Notes: generated by a model not told the origin, from the letters alone. A stretch of 64,000 nucleotides of DNA from Pedobacter sp. Bi126 (GCF_918698245.1 NZ_CAKKMS010000003.1:186001-250000), one strand, 5' to 3'. Shown: positions 9,636-18,082, numbered from the stretch's first letter. Numbers and translations are program-made.

Positions 9636-10889
9636 ATGGATCTTAATCTATTAAATAACCTAACATCAGACACCAACGATAAGCAGTCGATTCAAAAACA
9701 TAAGCTCATAAAATACCTTTTTAATTTAGGGGCATCTTCAGTTTCTACTTTATGTGAAATTATGGAAATGAGTACGCCGAGTATTCTGAAGCTTCTGCTT
9801 AGCCTGATTGATGAAGGCTGGATAGAAAAGAAGGGTTATGGTTTATCTATTGGGGGGCGAAAACCCGACCTTTATCGTTTAAAGGATAAAAAGATTCTGA
9901 TTCTCTGTATAGACATTGAATTATTTCATACCAAAATAGCCATTATTGACAACAATTATAATTTTGTATTGGATGTTAAAACCATTTCGGTGCCTATTTC
10001 AAAAAGCAGGACTGATTTTTTCAATATTTTACATACACACCTTCAGGATATCTTAAAATCGGCAGGTATTCAGCATAGGCAGTTTATTGGCTGTAGTGTT
10101 GGCATGCCTGGCTTAATTGATGCTGAAAAGGGAGAAAATTATAGTTATTTCCTAAGCGATGATGAAAATATCCCTTTAACAGCCGCATTTGAAAAAATGC
10201 TAAATATACCTGTAGTGATCCAAAACGATGTGAATGGTTCATCAATGGCAGAATTTACCCACGGAATGGCTAAGGGCAAAAAGAACGTACTCGTATTGTT
10301 AATGGATTGGGGTGTGGGTTTAGGCATTATAATGGACGGAAAATTGAGGCAAGGTAACTGCGGTTTCTCTGGCGAATTGGGCCATATGCCTTTTGTAGAG
10401 AATGGCGCACTCTGTTACTGTGGAAAACACGGCTGCCTCGAGACCGTTGCATCTGGAAACGCACTGTCAGAAATGGCAAAAGAAGGTATTTTATTGGGCA
10501 AAAACTCTATGCTTACTAATCTTTCGAACGAAGAACTGGAAAGAATTGAGCCAGCCCTGATTATTAAGGCAGCCAATAAAGGTGATCAATACGCCATTCA
10601 GCTGCTCTCCAATGTTGGCACTCATATGGGCAAAGGAATAGCTGTTCTGATCCAGTTGTTCAACCCCGAACTGATTATTTTAAGCGGCAAAATTGCGGGG
10701 GCCAAACAATACATCACATTACCCATGCAACAGGCAATAAACACCTATTGTATGACCCAAATTAGAGAAAAAACAACGATAGTTTCTTCCGAGCTGGGCG
10801 AAAACTCCAGGTTATTAGGATATGCAGCAACAGGTATCGATCAATTTCTAGGCGCTTACATCAAAAAAGTAAAAAAGCTTAAAAAGTAA
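9636..10889 (+). CDS. ROK-family transcriptional regulator
   Basis: A 417-residue NagC/XylR-type protein: an N-terminal winged helix-turn-helix (about residues 20-75, with VSTLCEIMEMSTPSILKLL as the HTH), a GGRKP linker and a C-terminal sugar-kinase-like ROK domain. The ROK zinc signature is intact (CYCGKHGCLE), preceded by GELGHMPF, and the nucleotide/sugar-binding GCSVGMPGLID is visible. Such proteins usually repress sugar genes until a sugar or sugar phosphate binds. It is transcribed away from the Gfo/Idh-DUF1080 operon, so it probably controls that operon and itself. Confidence 0.9.
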   Translation: MDLNLLNNLTSDTNDKQSIQKHKLIKYLFNLGASSVSTLCEIMEMSTPSILKLLLSLIDEGWIEKKGYGLSIGGRKPDLYRLKDKKILILCIDIELFHTKIAIIDNNYNFVLDVKTISVPISKSRTDFFNILHTHLQDILKSAGIQHRQFIGCSVGMPGLIDAEKGENYSYFLSDDENIPLTAAFEKMLNIPVVIQNDVNGSSMAEFTHGMAKGKKNVLVLLMDWGVGLGIIMDGKLRQGNCGFSGELGHMPFVENGALCYCGKHGCLETVASGNALSEMAKEGILLGKNSMLTNLSNEELERIEPALIIKAANKGDQYAIQLLSNVGTHMGKGIAVLIQLFNPELIILSGKIAGAKQYITLPMQQAINTYCMTQIREKTTIVSSELGENSRLLGYAATGIDQFLGAYIKKVKKLKK

Positions 10890-10989
10890 TATTCCAAATG
10901 GCGCAAACCACCCTAAATTTGTCTGTTATCAGCACCTTATTTTCCAATAGCTTATTTAGATTTGTATAGCAAATTTTAAACCAAGACCA

Positions 10990-11772
10990 ATGGAAACATA
11001 TAAAAAAGCAGGACATGAAAAGGTAAATGGCATTAACATGTACTATGAAATTTACGGGGAGGGAGAAATTCCACTGGTATTGATACATGGCGGCGGTTCC
11101 ACCATTCAATCTACATTCGGCAGATTTATTCCTTTTTTGGCAAAATCTGGTCGGGTTATAGCTGTTGAGCTTCAGGCTCATGGACGTACCAGCGACCGTG
11201 ACCAGGCAGAATCTTTTGAGCAGGATGCAAAAGATGTGGTCACTTTATTAAATCAGCTAAAAATAACGAAAGCCAATTTTCTGGGTTTCAGCAACGGCGG
11301 AACAACAACCTTGCATATTGCGGCACACCATCCGACTGTGGTGAATAAAATCATCGTTATTTCGGCCAATTACCAACGAGAAGGCTTAATTGATGGCTTT
11401 TATAATGGCTTTGGAGATGCAACCATCGACCATATGCCCGAGCCGCTTAAAACAGCTTTTTTAGCAGTAAACCCAGATCAAAACGCACTGCAGATGATGT
11501 TCGAAAAGGACAAACAGCGCATGCTCGATTTTGTCGACCTCAGCGATGAAGATCTGAGGGAAATTACCGCCGATACGCTTTTAATGGTGGCAGATAAAGA
11601 TGTGATCAAGCCAGAACATGTGGTTAAAATGTCGAGATTGATTACAAATGCGCAACTGGTTATTTTACCTGGTATGCATGGCGCTATGATCGGCGAAAAC
11701 CTTAATCCGGATGCAAGCGACAAAACAATTGAGGTTACGGCACATCTGGTGGAAACTTTTTTAAATAATTAA
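10990..11772 (+). CDS. Alpha/beta hydrolase
   Basis: A 260-residue single-domain alpha/beta hydrolase. The oxyanion HG motif is in LVLIHGGGS (about residue 30), the nucleophile elbow is GFSNGG (GxSxG), the acid is probably the Asp in LLMVADKDVI, and the catalytic His is in PGMHGAMIG near the C-terminus. The catalytic triad is therefore complete. There is no signal peptide, so it is cytosolic. Family members include esterases, lactonases and proline iminopeptidase-like enzymes; the sequence does not settle the substrate. It stands alone, 100 bp after the ROK gene. Confidence 0.88.
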   Translation: METYKKAGHEKVNGINMYYEIYGEGEIPLVLIHGGGSTIQSTFGRFIPFLAKSGRVIAVELQAHGRTSDRDQAESFEQDAKDVVTLLNQLKITKANFLGFSNGGTTTLHIAAHHPTVVNKIIVISANYQREGLIDGFYNGFGDATIDHMPEPLKTAFLAVNPDQNALQMMFEKDKQRMLDFVDLSDEDLREITADTLLMVADKDVIKPEHVVKMSRLITNAQLVILPGMHGAMIGENLNPDASDKTIEVTAHLVETFLNN

Positions 11773-11810
11773 TGCCTTAAGCTAATCTGCATAAAATTAA
11801 CTGTAGGTAT

Positions 11811-12085
11811 ATGAAAAAGAAATTAGCAGCATTAATTGAGGAGGTTAAAATACTGGGTTTACCTCAGCGCGATCTAGATAATGAAATGATTTTTTAATTA
11901 ACCACGAATATGGCCTATGTTACGATACAGTTATAACACAATTGTATGAGTATGATATAGAAATTGACAATAAGATATATAGTCTGATTTCGAAAATCGC
12001 GAAAGACCTCAGCCTTTCCGAAAATGATTATTTGTTTATGAAAGATTTAGTTCGCGCAGAAACTGAAATTTCTAAGAAATTATAA
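11811..12085 (+). pseudogene. Frameshifted MafI-like immunity protein gene
   Basis: An ATG at 11811 opens 28 codons (MKKKLAALIEEVKILGLPQR...) ending at a stop at 11895-11897 just after a run of six T (11890-11895). The neighbouring frame continues without interruption from there to a stop at 12083-12085 (NHEYGLCYDTVITQLYEYD...). Adding one T restores a single 91-residue protein. The length, the acidic helical character and the pattern of a GL.. motif, an NHEYGL segment and a QLYEYDI helix resemble MafI-family immunity proteins (recalled, not searched). No toxin gene lies beside it. It is either a true single-base deletion or a homopolymer sequencing error. Confidence 0.6.
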
Positions 12086-12139
12086 GTCAAGATTTAACTC
12101 CATTAGATAAAAATTACCTCCCCCTAATTTAGCATTTAA

Positions 12140-12147
12140 TATCTTTG
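12140..12147 (+). promoter_or_regulatory. -7 promoter box (TATCTTTG) for the GNAT gene
   Basis: TATCTTTG matches the Bacteroidota -7 consensus TAnnTTTG exactly and ends four bases before the ATG at 12152. A start site at the usual distance would place +1 at or next to the initiation codon, giving a leaderless or nearly leaderless message. Confidence 0.6.
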
Positions 12148-12151
12148 CCGG

Positions 12152-12835
12152 ATGGAACACGTATTGGATAATCCAATTTATTATGCCTTAACATCCGGAC
12201 ATAGCCATATTGCAAAAGGCCTTGAAGAGGTAAAATATTATATCGAAGATATCACCGCATTTGCAGGCTTAAAAGATAATTCGCTGGAAAATCTAAACAC
12301 CCTTTATCAGATCAGTCCTGCAGAAAGCCTTTTTGTATTTTTCTCCAAAACACCTGTCGAAATACCTGCACAGTGGAAGTTGCTAACCCATATCGATATG
12401 TTTCAATTTATTTTCCGCGGCAAGGAAATACCAACAGTAGATGCAACGGAAATAAAAGACCTTGATCTGGAACATGTTGCAGAAATGATCGATCTTGTGG
12501 AACTCACTAAACCAGGACCATTTCTGGCCAAAACCATAGAACTCAGTAATTACACAGGCATATTTGCTGATGGGAAATTGGCAGCCATGGCCGGACACCG
12601 ATTCCATCCCAACCCTTACCGTGAAGTAAGTGCGGTTTGCACCCATCCCGATCATTTAGGCAAAGGTTATGCTTTTAAGATTTTACAAGAACAGATCAAA
12701 AGAATATTGCTCCGTTCGGAAATACCGTTTTTACATGTCAGAAATGATAATGAAGGTGCCATTAAACTTTATCATAAATTGGGTTTCGAGATCAGGACAG
12801 AAATGATTGCCTACGTTATTAAAAAAGAGGCTTAG
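12152..12835 (+). CDS. GNAT family N-acetyltransferase
   Basis: A 227-residue protein with a C-terminal FR47-like GNAT domain (about residues 130-225). The acetyl-CoA loop is HLGKGYA within VCTHPDHLGKGYAFKIL, and the fold ends with the usual NEGAIKLYHKLGFE helix-strand. The N-terminal half (1-110) is less conserved and probably forms the acceptor-binding part. It acts in the cytosol on an unknown amine. It is a single-gene unit with its own -7 box. Confidence 0.87.
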   Translation: MEHVLDNPIYYALTSGHSHIAKGLEEVKYYIEDITAFAGLKDNSLENLNTLYQISPAESLFVFFSKTPVEIPAQWKLLTHIDMFQFIFRGKEIPTVDATEIKDLDLEHVAEMIDLVELTKPGPFLAKTIELSNYTGIFADGKLAAMAGHRFHPNPYREVSAVCTHPDHLGKGYAFKILQEQIKRILLRSEIPFLHVRNDNEGAIKLYHKLGFEIRTEMIAYVIKKEA

Positions 12836-12893
12836 ACCAAGAAGAGAATGTTTCTAAATAGAAAACCGTTCAGAAATTACCATTTCAATGCTT

Positions 12894-12901
12894 TAGTTTT
12901 G
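12894..12901 (+). promoter_or_regulatory. -7 promoter box (TAGTTTTG) for the CDGSH gene
   Basis: TAGTTTTG fits TAnnTTTG and lies 18 bases before the ATG at 12920, leaving a short leader. Confidence 0.5.
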
Positions 12902-12919
12902 CACTAAACTAACACATAC

Positions 12920-13144
12920 ATGTCTAAAACAAAACTTACCATTAACAATAACGGCTCTGTTAAAATTGAGGGCGATTTCGAAATTGTAGATAGAAACGGA
13001 AACACTTATGGCTTACAGGGCAGAGAAGTACTTTCGATTTGCCGTTGTGGTTTATCAAAAAACAAACCTTTTTGCGATGGTGCACATAACGGCCATTTTG
13101 AGCATGAGGCGATAGCCTTTGATCTTCCTCCAAAAAAGGTTTAA
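12920..13144 (+). CDS. CDGSH iron-sulfur domain protein
   Basis: A 74-residue protein with one mitoNEET-type [2Fe-2S] site. The 3Cys-1His ligand set is visible in CRCGLSKNKPFCDGAH (C-x-C...C-D-G-A-H). There is no membrane segment, so it is a soluble cytosolic member. CDGSH proteins handle redox-labile clusters or transfer electrons or clusters; a specific partner cannot be read. It is monocistronic and followed by a hairpin terminator. Confidence 0.92.
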   Translation: MSKTKLTINNNGSVKIEGDFEIVDRNGNTYGLQGREVLSICRCGLSKNKPFCDGAHNGHFEHEAIAFDLPPKKV

Positions 13145-13160
13145 TAATGACTTTTTTCTA

Positions 13161-13187
13161 AAAAGCCCTGCTAAATGCGGGGCTTTT
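13161..13187. terminator. Hairpin terminator between CDGSH and AraC genes
   Basis: AAAAGCCC (13161-13168) pairs with GGGCTTTT (13180-13187). The A and T runs on the two sides let it serve both the plus-strand CDGSH gene and the convergent AraC gene ending at 13208. Confidence 0.7.
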
Positions 13188-13207
13188 ACATTTTGAAAGC
13201 AGCATAA

Positions 13208-14011
13208 CTAAACCACTACCCTTGATGGCGCCATGCCATAAGCTTTTTTAAAAGCGAAAGAGAAATGCGACAGGTCTTTAAAACCAACTTCGAGGTACAC
13301 ATCTGATGATTTCCAGCCTTTTTCGGTTAGGAGATAATAGGCATCATTCAAGCGCTTTTTCTGTAGCCAGCGATTGGGCGAAAGGTTAAAAATCTTTTCA
13401 AAATCTCTTTTAAATGTGGCCAAACTCCTGCCCGTTAAATAAGCAAATCGGTTAATATCTACATTAAACTTATAATTGGCATTCATATAGGCTTCCAGAT
13501 CAATTTTTCCAGGTTCTGAAAAATCGAAAAGCACATCTTTTAATATTGGATTGGTCTGCAATAAGATCATTACTGCTTCTTTAACTTTTAAATCGATCAA
13601 AGCTTGATTAAACGCGTTATTGCCGTCTAAATATGGCCATATCGAATCGATATAATTCTTCAAAAGGCCATTGGCTTCTAAAGCCAGGCCTTTAATATCG
13701 GGATTCGGCTTTTGCATGTGCAGATCATATTCATTGCTGATGCTATGCAGAATATCCTGGTCGATGTTTATGCTAATCGACTTAAACTCTCCTCCTGCTG
13801 GTGGATATTTGGTATACCGGGCCAATTGATTCCGCCTGAAAAAACGAAAATCACCATCCGAAAACACGAATTTCTCTCCTCCGATAAAAATTTCAGATGT
13901 ACCCGCAATAACCAATCCCAGCGAATGATTGGGAATAAACTGTTCGCCCTCACTGCTTTTCTGGGCATAACACGAATACAGGATCTTGGGGCGTTTCTCT
14001 TGATTTGACAT
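13208..14011 (-). CDS. AraC-family transcriptional regulator
   Basis: A 267-residue regulator. The C-terminal about 100 residues hold the double HTH of the AraC/XylS family (FAYLTGRSLATFKRDFEKIF for the first HTH, then SDVYLEVGFKDLSHFSFAFK for the second). The N-terminal part is a cupin-like sensor (IPNHSLGLVIAGTSEIFIGG). ATG 14011 is chosen because the upstream extension to 14098 lies inside an intergenic inverted repeat. The next gene upstream in the same direction is an SDR dehydrogenase, so it may control that gene; no operator was identified. Confidence 0.88.
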   Translation of the reverse strand: MSNQEKRPKILYSCYAQKSSEGEQFIPNHSLGLVIAGTSEIFIGGEKFVFSDGDFRFFRRNQLARYTKYPPAGGEFKSISINIDQDILHSISNEYDLHMQKPNPDIKGLALEANGLLKNYIDSIWPYLDGNNAFNQALIDLKVKEAVMILLQTNPILKDVLFDFSEPGKIDLEAYMNANYKFNVDINRFAYLTGRSLATFKRDFEKIFNLSPNRWLQKKRLNDAYYLLTEKGWKSSDVYLEVGFKDLSHFSFAFKKAYGMAPSRVVV

Positions 14012-14036
14012 CTTAATCAAATTTATGGATTTACAT

Positions 14037-14118
14037 TTAACCACAGATAAAAAGGATGCACACAGATAAAATATGACACTGCTAAAATCTGTGTTCATCT
14101 GTATGAATCTGTGGTTAA
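14037..14118. repeat. 82-bp intergenic inverted repeat
   Basis: The outer arms TTAACCACAGAT (14037-14048) and ATCTGTGGTTAA (14107-14118) are perfect 12-bp complements, and inner ACACAGAT / ATCTGTGT arms repeat the theme. The CCACAGAT style recurs in Bacteroidota intergenic DNA (recalled). It sits between two same-strand genes, upstream of the AraC start. Confidence 0.7.
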
Positions 14119-14122
14119 TATA

Positions 14123-15001
14123 CTATCCTTTAGTAAAAGATTTCCCCAAATCGGTTGCTAAGAAATTCTCAGCCTCATCATGATCTGTGGATAAACTTAC
14201 GTCCATCCATTTCTCCATTTCGGCAGTTCTGGTAGCATTAGCATGTTTAAGCATTCCAATGGCTTCACTTCCAAATACCAGGTGTACAGGTGGCTCAGGG
14301 TGTTCTACCAGTGCCAACATGGCTTTCGCTGCTTTTTGCGGATCGCCCATCGGTATAAAGTTACCGCTTTGGAAAAAATCTGAGCGCTTTTCTACAGTAG
14401 ATTCGTACCCTTCAACGCGAGGTGCATATGACATTGAGGCACCAGCCCAATCGGTACGAAAACCACCAGGTTCTACACAGGTTACATAAATCCCTAAATC
14501 CACTACTTCTTTTGCCAGGGATTCACTAAAGCCGCTCAACCCAAACTTTGCAGCCTGGTAAATACTCACCCCGGCATTACCTACCCGCCCGCCTATCGAG
14601 CTGATTTGAAGAATTCTGCCCGAACGTTGCTTGCGCATAAATGGCAATACAGCTCTCGTAATTTCGATCGGTGCATATAAATTTGTTTCCAACTGACTGC
14701 GCACCTGTTCTTCGGTAAAAGCTTCTGCTGCACCAACAATACCAAAACCGGCATTGTTAACCAAAACATCTATTTGACCAAAATGGGCTACTGCCGATTC
14801 TACTGCCAAATACACCTGATCGTAATCGGTAACATCTAAAGTGATCGGAAAAATCTGATCAGGGTATTTTTCTACAAGATCTTTTAAAGCTGCTGTATTT
14901 CTTGCTGTTGCGGCAACTAAGTCGCCTTTTGCCAATACTTGTGCTGTTAGGTCACGTCCCAATCCACGGGAACTACCTGTTATAAACCAAACTTTTTTCA
15001 T
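14123..15001 (-). CDS. SDR-family oxidoreductase
   Basis: A 292-residue classical short-chain dehydrogenase. The cofactor motif is TGSSRGLG, the NNAG motif is present (NNAGFGIVG), and the catalytic Tyr-Lys pair is YQAAK with a Ser in ISSIGG about 13 residues before it. All catalytic residues are present. Arg at the second position after the first Ser (SSRGLG) is typical of NADP preference (inference). It is cytosolic. The closest well-known relatives are uncharacterised oxidoreductases of the SDR family; the substrate is unknown. Confidence 0.9.
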   Translation of the reverse strand: MKKVWFITGSSRGLGRDLTAQVLAKGDLVAATARNTAALKDLVEKYPDQIFPITLDVTDYDQVYLAVESAVAHFGQIDVLVNNAGFGIVGAAEAFTEEQVRSQLETNLYAPIEITRAVLPFMRKQRSGRILQISSIGGRVGNAGVSIYQAAKFGLSGFSESLAKEVVDLGIYVTCVEPGGFRTDWAGASMSYAPRVEGYESTVEKRSDFFQSGNFIPMGDPQKAAKAMLALVEHPEPPVHLVFGSEAIGMLKHANATRTAEMEKWMDVSLSTDHDEAENFLATDLGKSFTKG

Positions 15002-15150
15002 TTTTCTAAATTTTTATAGAATCAAAGGTAGGCTGATAATCGAGGTGAGGCTTTGCTTTAAGGCTCAATTTACTTTGTTAAAAAGCTCAATTGGTTTATC
15101 AGAACTTTTAAGTACAATCTGCTGTTAATTAATTAGTAAATACTTGGGTT

Positions 15151-15345
15151 ATGGCGAAAGAAAAGAAAAAAGGAAAAAAGAAGAAAGACAAAAAGAAAGG
15201 CAAGAAAAAAAATAAGTTGGGGGTTAAAAACTCCCTTGTTAATAACATCAATGCCCGAAAAAAGAAAGGGAAATCACGATCGAAGAAGAAATCAAAAATC
15301 AGTAAAAAGGCTTATAAAAAAATGCAGAAAGGGTGGAAAAAATAA
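15151..15345 (+). CDS. Small lysine-rich basic protein
   Basis: A 64-residue protein in which 31 residues are lysine, arranged in blocks of three or four (KEKKKGKKKKDKKKGKKK), with a short neutral centre (NSLVNNINA) and a second basic block ending KKMQKGWKK. There is no signal peptide and no known domain. The composition suggests nucleic-acid or polyphosphate binding (inference), in the style of histone-like or ribosome-associated peptides. It is monocistronic in a 400-bp space between the divergent SDR gene and the convergent sulfatase gene. Low complexity makes homology calls unreliable, but a normal ATG and an uninterrupted frame support a real gene. Confidence 0.6.
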   Translation: MAKEKKKGKKKKDKKKGKKKNKLGVKNSLVNNINARKKKGKSRSKKKSKISKKAYKKMQKGWKK

Positions 15346-15412
15346 AGATCCCACCAATGTTTTAATATTTAATCTTAAAGCTTAAAACCGATTCAATAAA
15401 TATTAAGTTCAC

Positions 15413-17101
15413 TTACCTTTTTGGCAAAACATGGTTTTCCTTTGCCCAGCTTTGCCATTTTGCATTTAATTCTTTTACCTGATCAGGATGTTGAGCCGCA
15501 ACATCGTTCAATTCGGTCTGATCATTTTTGATGTTATAGAGATGCCAGGTAGAATCGCCAGAAAGATTAACCATTTTCCAGTCGCCCGAACGCACGAAAC
15601 TGGCGTTAAAATGTTCGTTAAATAAGATTTCATGTCCGTTTGATACCTTTCCTTTTAAAGCAGGCACCAAACTCATGCCTTGCATTGGCTTGATAGTGTT
15701 GCCCTTATAGCTGCTGGGATACTTCGCATTGGCAAGTTCGACAAAAGTGCTCATAAAATCCATTACATGCCCTACCTGATTGCTATAACTTCCTTTTTTG
15801 GCAGCGATACCTTTTGGCCAGAAGGCAATCATCGGCGTATGCACACCACCTTCATACGATTGTGATTTTGCAAGTTGATAGGGCGTATTGGCTACATTTG
15901 CCCAGGTTGGTCCGATTGAGGTATAACTCGTTTGCGGCCCCGGCATTACTTTCTTATAAATGGGATAGGCAATTTTTTCGCCAGCCCTTGTTTCACTTGG
16001 GCGGTCGAAACCTGGCCCATAGCGCATTGCATCTTCAGGGCTTGCACCATTATCGCTCAAAAACACAATCAATGTATTGTCCAATTGATTGGTTTCTTTC
16101 AGGGCTTTAATAATCCGCCCGATACCTTGGTCCATCCGATCAATCATTGCTGCATGTACAGCCATCGCCATTTCATCAAATGTCTTTGTAGGATTATCTT
16201 CCCATTTCATGGTCGATTTGCGTGGAGATAAAGGAGCCGTTTTAGGATCGATCAATCCCATCTCTACCATTCGCTTATACCTCGCCTCACGAATAGCATC
16301 CCAGCCAACTTTGTAGGTATCTTTATATTTCGCGATATCACCTGGTTTTGCCTGCAATGGCCAATGTGGCGCATTTTCAGCTACATAGAGAAAAAATGGC
16401 TTATCACCTTTGCTAAATTCATAGATGTAACTCGCAGCAGTATCGTTAATGGCATCCGTATGGTAATAATCTTTAGGTACCTCTTTAATCGGCGTTGTAC
16501 CACTTACCAAACTAAAAGGGTCAAAAAAATCGACCACTCCCCAAAGTGTTCCGAAGAATTTCTCAAAGCCTCTGCTGGTTGGGTATTGATCAATCGGCGA
16601 AAACAAAGGAAAAGATGTTTTATGGTTTAGCCAATCTAGCTGCGCTTGAGGCGTAGGTTGTTCTATGGTATTTGCAACATGCCATTTACCTGACATTGCC
16701 GTCCTGTATCCTGCATCTTTTAAAACTTCTGCCAGCGTTACTGTATTTTTGGTAATGGTACCACGATATCCTTCTACACCACGATCGGTAGTCATTTCGC
16801 CAATGCCAGCGTTGTGGTTATAAAGCCCGGTTAATAAGGCTGCACGTGTTGGACAGCAACGAGAAGTATTATAAAAATTTTTGAAACGGACACCCTGGCT
16901 AGCCAGATAATCGATATTTGGTGTTTTAATTTCTCCGCCATAACAGCCGATATCAGAAAACCCCAGATCATCGGCAAGGACGACAATAATATTAGGTCTT
17001 TTATCAGCAGCTTTCTTTGGCTTGGGTTTATCGGTAAAAGCGGTTAAAACAGCTACAGTAAAGATTAAAAACAGGCCGGAATATTTGGTAAATGTGCGCA
17101 T
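15413..17101 (-). CDS. Type I arylsulfatase
   Basis: A 562-residue exported sulfatase of the alkaline-phosphatase superfamily. After a Sec signal peptide (residues 1-24), the metal ligands start at VVLADDLGFSDIG. The formylglycine motif is C-C-P-T-R, so the first Cys of the pair is the residue converted to formylglycine. SGKWHV and FLSDNGASP give further active-site and metal residues. It hydrolyses a sulfate ester in the periplasm; the large insertions and overall length fit arylsulfatase A-like enzymes, but the substrate is unknown. No formylglycine-generating enzyme is in the window. ATG 17101 is chosen since the extension to 17146 would precede the signal peptide. Confidence 0.9.
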   Translation of the reverse strand: MRTFTKYSGLFLIFTVAVLTAFTDKPKPKKAADKRPNIIVVLADDLGFSDIGCYGGEIKTPNIDYLASQGVRFKNFYNTSRCCPTRAALLTGLYNHNAGIGEMTTDRGVEGYRGTITKNTVTLAEVLKDAGYRTAMSGKWHVANTIEQPTPQAQLDWLNHKTSFPLFSPIDQYPTSRGFEKFFGTLWGVVDFFDPFSLVSGTTPIKEVPKDYYHTDAINDTAASYIYEFSKGDKPFFLYVAENAPHWPLQAKPGDIAKYKDTYKVGWDAIREARYKRMVEMGLIDPKTAPLSPRKSTMKWEDNPTKTFDEMAMAVHAAMIDRMDQGIGRIIKALKETNQLDNTLIVFLSDNGASPEDAMRYGPGFDRPSETRAGEKIAYPIYKKVMPGPQTSYTSIGPTWANVANTPYQLAKSQSYEGGVHTPMIAFWPKGIAAKKGSYSNQVGHVMDFMSTFVELANAKYPSSYKGNTIKPMQGMSLVPALKGKVSNGHEILFNEHFNASFVRSGDWKMVNLSGDSTWHLYNIKNDQTELNDVAAQHPDQVKELNAKWQSWAKENHVLPKR

Positions 17102-17208
17102 ATTACCTAAATTAAAATAAAAAGCCGAAAGATCCAGTTTCATCAATTAATTTGTTGCAAACACAGCTAAATCGTTTTATAAACACCGAAAAAATTTCAA
17201 TACTTCCT

Positions 17209-17583
17209 CTAAACAGATGCTTTCTTAGCTCTGTGATAGGTAAAATACGACAGCAATAACACGATTAAAAATACAACCGGACCAACGCGGTTATTGATTG
17301 GATCACCCGATGCCGTATGCGCAATAAATGCCGAAACAAATGTAAATGCAAAACCTGCATATGCCCATTCTTTCCATTGCCCTTTTATCGGCAACAGTAA
17401 TAAAACAGCTCCTAAAATTTTGGCAACGGCTAATTCTACCCTAAAATAATCAGGAAAGCCAAGGTGACGAAAAGCCTGTTTAATGGTTTCATTAGTCAGG
17501 TAGGAATAGGCCGAGAAAGTCATCATTAACGAAACCAAAGCAGTGGATATCCAGTAAATAGTTTTGATTGTTTTTGTTTTCAT
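17209..17583 (-). CDS. DoxX-family membrane protein
   Basis: A 124-residue integral membrane protein with four predicted helices (about 8-28, 45-65, 72-92 and 98-116) and the charged C-terminus HRAKKASV. It matches the DoxX/DoxX-like family of small quinone-related or redox-stress membrane proteins; function is poorly known. ATG 17583 is preferred over the upstream frame start. It is divergent from an HxlR regulator, with two palindromes in the 100-bp gap, a standard arrangement in which the HxlR protein regulates the membrane protein. Confidence 0.85.
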   Translation of the reverse strand: MKTKTIKTIYWISTALVSLMMTFSAYSYLTNETIKQAFRHLGFPDYFRVELAVAKILGAVLLLLPIKGQWKEWAYAGFAFTFVSAFIAHTASGDPINNRVGPVVFLIVLLLSYFTYHRAKKASV

Positions 17584-17626
17584 ATTATTTTTTTGATGCA
17601 AACTTATGTAGTTTTGCTATCTAAAA

Positions 17627-17660
17627 GATACTAGTATCCCAAAGGATAGTACTATCCTTT
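17627..17660. promoter_or_regulatory. Double palindrome, candidate HxlR operator
   Basis: Two adjacent palindromes lie between the divergent DoxX and HxlR genes: GATACTAGTATC (17627-17638, perfect 12 bp) and AAAGGATAGTACTATCCTTT (17641-17660, perfect 20 bp). Both contain TAGTA-type centres, as expected for two binding sites of one dimeric regulator. The second lies 12 bp before the -7 box of the HxlR gene. Confidence 0.75.
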
Positions 17661-17671
17661 ACGAAAGCTTA

Positions 17672-17679
17672 TACCTTTG
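17672..17679 (+). promoter_or_regulatory. -7 promoter box (TACCTTTG) for the HxlR gene
   Basis: TACCTTTG matches TAnnTTTG and ends four bases before ATG 17684, the same spacing as at 12140 and 19216. It predicts a leaderless or nearly leaderless message. Confidence 0.6.
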
Positions 17680-17683
17680 TATT

Positions 17684-18082
17684 ATGGGACCAAGAAAAGA
17701 ACACCGTAATCTAGAAACCTGTACGGCAAGTTTAAATGCGGTAAAAGACGCGCTCTATGTTTTAAATGGCAAGTGGAAACTTCCGCTGATTATTTCTCTG
17801 CAAGAAGGACCACTGCGTTTTAATGAGATCCAAAAATCACTTGGAGAAATTACACCCAAAATATTATCGAAAGAACTTAAAGATTTAGAATTAAATGAAT
17901 TTGTGATCCGGAAAGTATTTTCTACCACTCCGGTTACCGTAACTTACGAGCTTACCCCTTATAGTGAATCGCTTGAAAGAGTTATTGATGAACTAAGGGA
18001 TTGGGGGTTAAAACATCGCGAACGGTTGGTTAAAAACAGAAAAAGCGAGTTGGTTGAAGCAGAACTGGCGACTTCACTTTAG
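17684..18082 (+). CDS. HxlR-family transcriptional regulator
   Basis: A 132-residue winged-helix regulator. The family signature is clear: an N-terminal Cys (ETCTASLNAV), LNGKWKLPLIISLQEGPLRF, then the recognition region EITPKILSKELKDLE and a wing before YELTPYSESL. HxlR proteins are dimeric, respond to redox or electrophile signals in several cases (through the N-terminal Cys), and usually control an adjacent gene. Here the divergent DoxX gene and the twin palindromes fit that pattern. Confidence 0.92.
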   Translation: MGPRKEHRNLETCTASLNAVKDALYVLNGKWKLPLIISLQEGPLRFNEIQKSLGEITPKILSKELKDLELNEFVIRKVFSTTPVTVTYELTPYSESLERVIDELRDWGLKHRERLVKNRKSELVEAELATSL

